Origin: Salminus brasiliensis
Lineage: Eukaryota > Chordata > Actinopteri > Characiformes > Bryconidae
Assembly (NCBI RefSeq): GCF_030463535.1
Contig: NC_132880.1
Coordinates: forward strand, 40,553,842 to 40,617,841
Direction of reading: 5' to 3'
DNA: 64,000 bases
The notes below the pieces were generated by a model. It did not search any database. It was given only the letters and a program-made list of their open reading frames with translations, and was not told where the DNA came from. The position numbers were made by a program, and so were the translations under genes. This document shows positions 55,328-64,000 of the stretch, one piece after another (positions within the stretch are counted from its first letter, which is position 1; each line of letters opens with the position of its first letter).

Positions 55328-57072
55328 CCGTGTGTGTGCGCGTGTGTGTGTGTGCGCGTGACTCCTTGGAAAGCTGATCCAAGTTGTAGAACAACCTTGA
55401 AAAAGCGTGATCTTGCAGATTGTTTTTCTCTTTGTATACCATAGCTATATCGCTGTAGAGGCTAAGTGTTTTCTTTTGATAAATACATTATATTATACTA
55501 TATAAAAGGGGTTTTATTGACAATTCATTTATAGCCATTCCAAGTTTGTCCCAACACGAGAATGTTGTCAGTGAGGGTGAGCGATGGGAGGGGGAGGTCT
55601 GTGGGGTACGGTTTGGGCCTTTGCGTTTCCAAACCTATTGGCCAACAGTCCGTTTCTAAACATGGCACTGGGACTTGAATACTAGGAGGAAAAATTGGCA
55701 CAGCAACCTTTGTCCAGACACAATAAACTCAGCCGCTTAGCTTGTGCTCAACCTGCCAGTGACTTTCCCCAAGACCTCTTGAGAAGGCAAAGAGTCGGCC
55801 TGCTCCTCATCTACCTCTCCAGGCTGCCTCAGTCTCAGCCCACCATGGAGCATCGAGCCAATCATCTCCAGCTAGCAGCCCCCCCCGTGTTCCCGGGTCG
55901 ACCAGTCCACGCCGAGGATTTCGTACATGACGCTCTCCGCAAGGGATGTCTCCTCTTGATTCAGTTTAGGTATCGTAGTCCAGGCTTGCTCAAATTGACA
56001 GCCCAGACGGTATGTGATCTCATGAATTTTAAAGTGTGATGTATATGTAAATGTGATGTAAATGAATTGAAAATGAGGAAGGGGATCGGGGGTGGGGTGG
56101 ACGAGTCGGTGTCCAATTTTAATCTCTAGTCTTTTTTTGGGGCAGAGAGGCCACAGAGATATTGAAGTCGACTGTTAAGCAGTTTAATCGGCAGTTTACC
56201 TCCCCTCAGATACCCTGCAGCATTTGGTTTTTCTTCTTTGGCTCTAAAATCATGCTATGTCAAGAGCAAAGCTCTTCAGAATTTGTTCCTATAAGAGAGG
56301 CATCACTGGAAATTTCTCAGAACGTTCAGGTTTAATGGCTTTGTTGGATTAAATCGTACCCTTAAGTACCTTTATTCCTATGTCTTGCTGTGGAAACAGG
56401 TTAGTTTCTACCTTTTGTGGGGGTATTTTACAGAGTAATACCTTTAATCTAATGTTCGTATGGCAATATGTACAGTATATAGTATCTGTTCCAACAGGTC
56501 GTTGTTAGTGTGTTTTTTATCGAAACTATTTGGTTAATTGTTTTAATACAAAGCACAGGTCGGAGGACTAAAGTCCCTAGACGCAGGTCGCCTGTTTTAT
56601 TTTTCAGTACTTGGCTGCTGTGCGAGTGTTGTGTTTGGGGTTTTATGTGATGTAAACCTCTATGGAGGGATTTAGTTTTGTTGGGTTTTCGATGTTTGAT
56701 TTCTTTCTCTTTTTTTTTTTTTTTTTTTTTTTCTTGGTCCTGTCTCTTTCTCTTTTTTGGAAAAAAAAAATAAACATGAAAGATGACATGCTTTGAGATA
56801 AACGAGTCAACGAAGGTGTAGATTCTTTAGTCCAGTAATGAAGTAATGTGCAGATGTTGATGAAAGAATGGTCTTTTCTAAAGATCTTTACAGGAGGCGC
56901 TGTTAAAGAGAGGGTGCTCGTCTGTCTTCTGGGGGTAAGGTGAGCGGCTGTGAGCAGCATCTGCAATTACTATGTAATAGTCATTGTGAAGGCACATTTT
57001 GTAAATCTGTGGTATTGCTTTTAATACGGATTCAGAGCCAGTCTAACAAAGTTAGTAATTTAGCCAAATAAA
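55328..57072 (+). other. anp32e 3' UTR with candidate polyadenylation signals
   Basis: After the stop come a short GT run (55330-55360), AATAAA at about 55719, a long T tract at 56709-56732 and AATAAA at 56769-56774 and 57067-57072. No other gene is recognisable here; the 115-codon open frame at 55695-56039 is low-complexity and resembles nothing I know. Which signal is used cannot be decided from sequence. Confidence 0.5.
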
Positions 57073-57097
57073 ACAAACCTAAATATCTAAATGTCTG

Positions 57098-57300
57098 CAG
57101 TGGGTGGTATAGAGTAGTGGCTAACAGCACTGCTGTCCCCAGTGCAAATTAGGGTTCAGTTCCTTATCTGGGCAAGCACACCAAACTACACCAATAATTG
57201 TCCTTGGGCAAGACTTCTAACACTACACTCTCCAACGTGTGTAACATACTTCAAACCTATGTCACTATGAAGAGTGTAAATACACTGAATTTTAATCAGT
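57098..57300 (+). repeat. tRNA-derived SINE
   Basis: A tRNA-like head with an A-box-like TGGTATAGAGTAGTGGCTAA and B-box GGTTCAGTTCC (57153-57163) is followed by a fish-typical body (GGGCAAGCACACCAAACTAC, CCTTGGGCAAGACTTCTAAC). It sits directly after the anp32e 3' UTR. Confidence 0.75.
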
Positions 57301-60300
57301 GCTAGTTTATGACCATTTCAGTTGACTTCGGGTGATGTTTTTCCTGAAGACATAACCAGCACTCTCATTTTAAGGCAAGTAGAGGGTGATAGAATGGGTG
57401 CTACAGTGTGTTTAGACTCATGGTCTTGTATTACATGCATCCTTGATTTGTCACAGAAACTTTCTATTGGCTAAGAATTGAGTGCAGAAATCCAATTTGT
57501 CAGTCAGTTCCCTAGAGCACAACTATGCTTGTGTAACCTAACCCATGGTCTCTTTATTGGCCCTGTGGTGTGTGGGTTACAGCACCTCTGAAAACAGTCT
57601 GCTGTCTTTAATACTATACAGATCTGCCATCTGCAAAGGCTTGTACACAGCCTCTTAATTATTCATCAGCTACACTAGCTTTCAGCAGCAGTGGTATAGT
57701 GAAAAGGGGTGTGGCCTGTGTCAAGAATATAAGAGCAAAAGACAGAGTTACCAGGAGACTCATTAATAATTAATGAGTGCAGCACTATCCTCTGAGCCAA
57801 TAAGGAGAGCTGTGGAGCATGTGAAGGGTGGAGTCATGATACTTCTCATCAGTAATTTAGTGAATTGATGAGTGAGAGTCAAGCAGAAGGATATGTTCAC
57901 TGGAACTCTGCACAAACTATTCAGCTTTCACAAAGAAAATAATGTTATGCCTCTTAACCTCAGAAAAGTGTCACGCTACGTTATCATACGCCATCAAACC
58001 ATCTAAAAGTGAATGTTAGAAAGGCAAGACGCTACAAGTGAATAGAGTCCAAATGAAGGAATCGAGATCACCATGAAACATTATTTTGAGCACTTCAGGT
58101 TTTGTGAAATGTTTTGTTTAAATATGCAAATGAGGAATTATCTAATTAAGTATATGCTAGTTTTCATAAATTAAAAAAAAACAGAAATCTGAACAGAGGA
58201 CAAATTCAGCTTAAACATTTAAATTTTCATTAAAAGTTTAATTTTCAATGAATTTTAACAGCGGGAATTTTGGATCTCCTGTTTTATCATTTCCCAAATC
58301 AGACCATACTGTCAACAGCCATAAAAATAAATGCTTTCGCAATGTTTTTAGAAATAAAATGTATAGCTCAGGGTATAATTAATATATACGATTCCATCTG
58401 GGGGGAAAAAAACCCTTTCGAATATACATTGGGATAAAATTGGAAAATCTGGTGTATGTAAACTTCTGGTTCAGAATGTGAGGGGTGAAATAATAAAACT
58501 AAACTTTAAAGGCTTTAAAACTTTAAAAAATTTGCTGATGCAAAGACAATGACCATATTTAGATCTAATGACAATGTGCAGGAGCTAGAGAGCTTTACAA
58601 CAATACCTCTGACGGCCCAACAGCAAACATTAGAATGCTAACCTTTTGTAAATTTAGGAGAAATCTACAGACACAAACAAACAAACAAATGTGTGTTTTG
58701 GATGTTTTCTTTGCAATAGTCTGAAAGAAGTCATGGATGCAATTATATTGGATAGCTGAAAAGCTCAGCATTGACCAGTGCCTGATGTAACCATGTTTTT
58801 ACCCGATGTCTCGCCATCTTGGCTTGTATATCCTTGGCTTGTATAAATGCCTCATATTTAAGAAAATTTACATTGTTGTTACATTGTATCTTCATTCACC
58901 AGTGCTGTCTTTCACTACAATACCCAGCATGCATTACAATGTGTCATACCAATGGGAATTTTAATGGTCCTTACCCAGTCTTCATTGCTAGCCCAGGCAC
59001 TGATCCATAGGCTAATAAACATGATACTCTTTTTCTTTATTAAAGACACAGAATGCAGTATACGTCAATGTGGAAAATATTAAGCGTGAAATATTTTAGC
59101 TGGTTGCCCAGCCATTTTCCCTAATGTGTGATGATTTAAAGTTATATGCCGTTATATGGTTTAATTCATATATTTGGCTTCCAAGCAGTGCCGTTTCAAA
59201 CACATTTCCTGCATTCCCCCACTAGTCAAAAAGCCACTGGTTGTATTTTCCTTCTGATTTCAAGACAGATGATCAGCAGGGGGGTTTCTCCAATACGATA
59301 GCACAAAATCTCGCTCTAGAGATTACTGTGCCACTGCTGTTGGATGAGATTAGGTCTGTTTACAACAGATCTAATGATTGTTGGAGAACTAATCACTGTA
59401 ATGTATGCCATGAATATAATGTGCTAATGTGTAAGATTCTCACCTTGCCTCTGGAAAAGCTCACCCCGTTACACCCCGACTTTTGCTATCGACATCTGCA
59501 TATCAACAGCCTATTCTGCTAGGTGTTAACTCCTGCGGTTGGGATGTCTGTTAGACATATACATTGATTTTGAGGGGGATACGTCTTGTATGTGTACTAC
59601 CAGTCTCTAGCCCACAAAACACACAACAGGACAGTGATGTATTTTTTGTTGTGGGGAGAGGGTGGCAACATTTTATGTACTTGAACAGTATGATATTTTG
59701 TCATATTCAAATTTCTCATATTCTGATACACACCTGGGTGCAAGTGCTCAGTTGCTGATGGCTGCTTGAAGCCTGCAACCTATAGACATCATCGGACACT
59801 GAGCATATTCATTGGCAAAGCACTGCCAGGCCATTTTTGGCTCCAGCTTTTTAGGGGGGCTCTTTTGCCTCTTTTGCTTTTGTCTCTTCTCCAGTAAGTG
59901 GGATGCCTGCTAAGTGGGGTTTACACCAGGTGACTGACTCTGCGGGTCCACAACATTCCACTTTATATCCCTAAAAACTGCAAGGTTCAGGTCAGTACAC
60001 ATCCAGCCCGCAAGGTAAAGCACTGACTTCTGAGTCTGTCTGGGGCCTCACTGAATGGTCAGATTCCCCCTTTTGCTGCTGTCTGAACTTTATATCATCA
60101 ATAAAGAGAAGAGAAGCAGTTCCACTGTCAGTCATAAATACTTACACCACCATGTTTGATAGATTAGGTGCTATGCTTTCCTTCATAGTTGTTTCTCTTC
60201 ATTACTTCACTGCAAATCCTGAAGTGTCGTTCATCTATTCACAGTTTTCTATTATATATAAGTGATCTTTGATCATCCATTACTTCCACTACAATCTTCT

Positions 60301-60660
60301 GGGGTCTGCCATGTTTGTAATCACATTTATCACATTATCTTACCAGTGCAGTGAAATATAAACAGCTGGCCAAGATACAACTAGACAGAGAGTTTTGTAT
60401 AATTACTTGAGACTTGCAAATAAAACAGCAATGGTTCCCATACATTCCATTGATAAACGAAATTCTCTCAAATTAAACTTGTTAATCTGCACTTTTTCCT
60501 TAAAGTCAGTTTCATTTCAAGCACAACATGCTTGGCAGTGCCAAAGCCTATACTTCATAATTTAACAGGCTAAACTAAACAGGATAACACACCTCAGTTC
60601 AACTTCAGTTTTAACTCTGATCATCAATGCAAGACTGTTTTACAGGGTTGGCCTCCAGAT
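57300..60660. other. Intergenic with Tc1-type scraps, no gene seen
   Basis: GGTGTATGTAAACTTCTGGT at 58451-58470 is a Tc1-like terminus, and 60140-60200 (CACCATGTTTGATAGATTAG) looks like an inverted Tc1-like interior. No coding gene recognised. Confidence 0.45.
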
Positions 60661-61000
60661 ACATTATATGGACAAAAGTATTGGCACACACCTCTTATCC
60701 ATTGAATTCAGGTGTTTCATTCAGTCCCATTGCCACAGGTGGATACGATCAAGCAACTTACCAAGCAGTCTGCCCTAACAGAGATTAGTAAAAGAATGGG
60801 TGGTTCTGAAGAGCTGACGGTATTCCAGCATGGTACTGTAACAGGATGCCACCTTTGCAACAAGTCAGGTTGTGAAATTTCTTCCTTCCTAGACTTAAAG
60901 GTAGACTAATATTACCTTCACCTATGGACCAGTCCATATTAATGCCTATGGGTTTAGAATGGGATGTCATAAAATCTCCTGTAGGTGTAATTTGTATAAT
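60661..61000 (+). mobile_element. Decayed Tc1-like element with N-terminal transposase remnant
   Basis: The left end ATTATATGGACAAAAGTATT is the family terminus. Translation of 60781-60890 gives MGGSEELTVFQHGTVTGCHL...CNKS, matching the Tc1 transposase N-terminal helix-turn-helix region (LSEFxRGTVIGCHLCNKS). It is collinear with 15745-16040. Confidence 0.7.
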
Positions 61001-61439
61001 TAAACAGGGTGTTTCTGATATTGCTGTGTTGATATGCTATGATTTCTTTGGGGGAAAAAAGTTACCAAAGGCTAGAGGTTAATAGTGTCTTCTGGGCTGT
61101 CATCGAATGGCATTCCTTAAATACAACTGTGTTTGCTTGTATCCAATCAGGATGATCACAGGAAAGCACACTCCTGTGAGATGGCAGCAGTCCCTGTGGT
61201 ATCTCTTTACAGCTTGTTGACAGTTGGCTCTATTCCAACAGCTCTGTCAGTTCCTTATTAACACCCTTAAGTGACAGACTGACACGAGTTCCTCTGATCC
61301 TAACTGCGCAGGCCCGATTTCCGCCACAGCGCTCATCATTCTGTCTAAACTAACTGGGGAAACTGACAGGGCACAGGATTAAAAGTATCTGTGGCTGAAA
61401 AACGTATTTCATCTTGATTTTGTCAACCGGAGGATTGGT

Positions 61440-61600
61440 TCCCCTATTGAGCTTTGGTTCTTATCAAGATCTCATTCTCCTGAGTTTTTCCCTTACCACT
61501 GTTTCTATTGGTTTGCCCTCTTGGGCCTCAGACACAGATCTCTGTAAAGCTGCTTTGTGACAAGGTCTGTTAAATGAACTTGAACTTGTAAAATGTGTGA
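61440..61600 (+). repeat. LINE-type 3' tail (AAGCTGCTTTGTGACA family), copy 3
   Basis: CCTGAGTTTTTCCCTTACCA ... CTGTAAAGCTGCTTTGTGAC, ending with TGAACTTGAACTTG. Confidence 0.6.
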
Positions 61601-61607
61601 CACAAAA

Positions 61608-61684
61608 CATTATTATTATTATTATTACCATTATTATCATCATTATTATTATTAGTAGTAGTAGTAGTAATAGTATTAATAATA
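61608..61684. repeat. (ATT)n/(AGT)n simple repeat
   Basis: ATT units with interruptions, then six AGT units and ATT/AAT-like sequence. Confidence 0.9.
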
Positions 61685-63202
61685 CGAATAATAAAACTAC
61701 TTTCTTGGTCCACAGAGGCAATTTACAGTATTATTGTAGTGGATTATATTAGAATAAAGAATATTTTTCTGAATGTCCTTTTAGGTTACAGCAAAAAAGA
61801 AAATCACACAAAATCACATTCACTTTTTCATAGTACAATTCCTAATTGTAAGGCATTCCAGGTGCCACATGGAGGAGCTCTTCCATCAGTCATGACTGGC
61901 TGTGCAGGCACATACTGCATCTTTGCCTCTGTGTTGAAAAACGAAAAAGCTTTAACTCCCTTCTTATAGAGGATGTTCAAGTAAGTCATCCGGCATCTGA
62001 GAGCACTGTGTATTAACTTGTGTTTTGTGTGTCTGTGTCTGAGTAAGGCAGATTTACCTACTGTCTTTGTTCTGGTACCATGTATAACAGAGCAGGTTAC
62101 ATTTCTTATACAATTAGCAGGCTATAGAATGCTATAATTATGATCACAGTGCTTCTGCAGATGGTAAATGTCGTATGTTTACATTGGTCTGGAAAACTAG
62201 GTCAAAGCCTCTTCAGTCAGTGTGTGTTTAGGAGTCATTTCCGAGTCTTAACACACCAACATGCAGTAAAACCTGATGGTATATTCCAGCTTTAGGGGGA
62301 GATATTTGCATTCCCTTCTGCACACTATGCCATTGTTAAGCATATTATTCACCTGGGTACCACCCTGGCCTGCTTATGCAAACAGTCTGGCCACTGTGGT
62401 GATGTGAAGCACATAAGCATGTAATGAAATGTGACCAGGTGCACATCAGCATTTCATCACTGATACATTGCAGGAAATGTTTGTTACAGTGGCCAATGTA
62501 GAGTAGAGCAGCTTCTCTGTAGGATGAAGGCCTGCACTCACGTACACACGCACACATATGTCACACAGCCTAAAGCTCATCCATGCAAGCGCTGCTCCGA
62601 CCCCCACCACTCAGCTGAAGGGTAGGAGCCATCCAATCAGAAGGGTTGAGCCTGTGGAAGCCTTATATGGAGGCTATGCAGTGAGGGGCAGGATTGTTCA
62701 GCAGCTGATTGCGCACCGTTTGGCTTTTGTTGTGTGACACTACTGTGTCTCTAGTTATCCCAAGGGGAAACTTCCATTTCACCCACGCTCATATGTGCCT
62801 TTTATCTGCATTAAATATAGAAACACGCGTAAAACCCCAAACACTCTAACTGGGGCATTATATGAGGCATGCACATACACGCACACAGCTGAGGAAATGC
62901 ACAGTAACAAGCAGAAAACAAAGCATTTAGCAGAGTTTCATGTTGTGTACAGTCACTTAAGGCTAGTTACTGTACTGTAACTGTGCTCATAGAAATAGTT
63001 ACTAAAGCTTGCTAATGTTCAGTAAGGTCTTTTTATGAGCATGCAAACTATACACTCAAGGTGCTATGAAAAAGATGGCAAAGAAGATCAACTATTTTTA
63101 AAAAGATATGTAAGTGTGAAGAACATTTAATTTGGTAAAGAACCATTACATCCACTTCCTTAGACCTTTAAAGCATTCTTTACATACATCTCTAAATATG
63201 TG

Positions 63203-63228
63203 CACCTTTACCTTTACCTTTACCTTTA
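63203..63228. repeat. (CCTTTA)n, about 4 copies
   Basis: Hexanucleotide CCTTTA repeated in tandem inside a GGTTCTT-type MITE region (63110-63330). Confidence 0.85.
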
Positions 63229-63459
63229 CATTACACACATCTCTTTATGGAACTGAAAAAGGGTTCTTCTGTGGCATCGCTCTAAGAACGCTTTGTAGCA
63301 CCTTTATTTTCAAAGGTGTACCCTGGTCAGAATCAAAACAATGTAGATACTAAAAGTGGAAAATAATCTCTTGAACTGCTTCCAAAAGAGATTTAGACCC
63401 CATTTACACCTGGTCACTTCATGTGACTAGTATGCAGATTGTATCCTGATAGGATTTCA

Positions 63460-63665
63460 TTAAGATGAGTATTCTGGTCACCCCGCTTGGTGTAGCAGGG
63501 AGTTTTCTCAGTTGTACAAAGGTTCCTTAAAGCATCTTAAGAGGTTCCTCCATAAATTCAAAATGAAGAACCTCCAAACATTTCTCAAAGATATTGTACT
63601 ATCCAGTGCACAACTGAGAAAACTCTCTGCTACACCAAGCTGGGTGACCAGAAAACCCATCTTAA
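63460..63665. mobile_element. MITE with ~57-bp terminal inverted repeats (206 bp)
   Basis: The left arm begins TTAAGATGAGTATTCTGGTC and contains GCTTGGTGTAGCAGGGAGTT. The reverse complement of the right arm begins TTAAGATGGGTTTTCTGGTC and contains GCTTGGTGTAGCAGAGAGTT. The arms differ at about six positions. Confidence 0.85.
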
Positions 63666-64000
63666 TCAGAATCAGAATCAGAATCAGAATCTCTTTATTT
63701 CACCAAGTATGTTACCCATACAAGGAATTTGTCTTGGTGAGAGCAACACGCATGACAAGTAACAAAGAAACACAGAACACAGTCTTAAACTAAAGGAAAA
63801 TGACACTAAACAATAAATAGGGTAGGGGATAAATTAAAAAAAGTAGAAAGTACTAAAGGTAATAAAGGTAATAAAGAGCTGAAAAATATATTTACAGAAA
63901 AGAAAAGGACATCTGTACAGGTGTGCAAATAGTCATAGTGCAAAATAGGCAGAGTGCAAATAACTGTTCAGTCCGGTTTGGTACAGTTCAGTTGTAAGTT
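63662..64000 (-). repeat. L2-type LINE 3' end, minus orientation, truncated by the window
   Basis: Read on the minus strand, the sequence ends with ATGGGTAACATACTTGGTGA, AATAAAGAGATTCTGATTCT and a (CTGATT)n tail at 63662-63690, characteristic of fish L2-like LINE tails. The 5' part runs off the window end. Confidence 0.65.

Noticed and set aside
55695-56039. 114-aa frame downstream of anp32e
   Set aside because: It lies within the probable anp32e 3' UTR and shows no family signature.
57098-57170. Possible functional tRNA gene
   Set aside because: The A/B boxes belong to a tRNA-derived SINE; no acceptor stem pairing is visible.

Overview
This window is vertebrate nuclear DNA, most likely from a ray-finned (teleost, probably otophysan) fish. 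The evidence is three intron-containing genes with GT/AG splice sites, a CpG-rich promoter, abundant microsatellites, and a dense load of decayed Tc1/mariner, PIF/Harbinger, MITE, tRNA-SINE and LINE-tail repeats of fish type. I saw no bacterial, phage or CRISPR content. All gene models were built by hand from reading frames, splice consensus and family knowledge, without transcript data.

Layout. (1) 2.3-4.0 kb, minus strand: a complete three-exon CART (cocaine- and amphetamine-regulated transcript) neuropeptide precursor of 105 aa, with a TATA box and a perfect cAMP-response element just upstream. (2) 22.7-32.4 kb, minus strand: a four-exon gene for a 121-aa protein with a signal peptide, an acidic tyrosine-rich ectodomain and a hydrophobic C-terminus. 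It resembles vertebrate C1orf54. (3) 51.3-55.3 kb, plus strand, with a 3' UTR to about 57.1 kb: a complete seven-exon anp32e gene of 249 aa, an LRR/acidic-tail histone H2A.Z chaperone, with a CpG-island promoter carrying several CCAAT boxes and a GC box.

The rest (4-22.7 kb, 32.5-50.9 kb, 57.1-64 kb) is intergenic and repeat-rich. It holds several Tc1-like transposase remnants, a Harbinger transposase scrap, two copies of one ~300-bp MITE, a fold-back Tc1-like element with ~50-bp terminal inverted repeats, a ~205-bp MITE with ~57-bp inverted repeats, a head-to-head pair of tRNA-derived SINEs, L2-type LINE tails, a probable LTR scrap and many simple repeats.

The three genes show no common pathway. 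What links them is position: the C1orf54-like gene and anp32e are transcribed divergently, the relative orientation I recall for human ANP32E and C1orf54 on 1q21. I found no convincing novel system. The items most worth checking are the C1orf54-like gene and the CART paralogue that appears to lack the upstream dibasic processing site.
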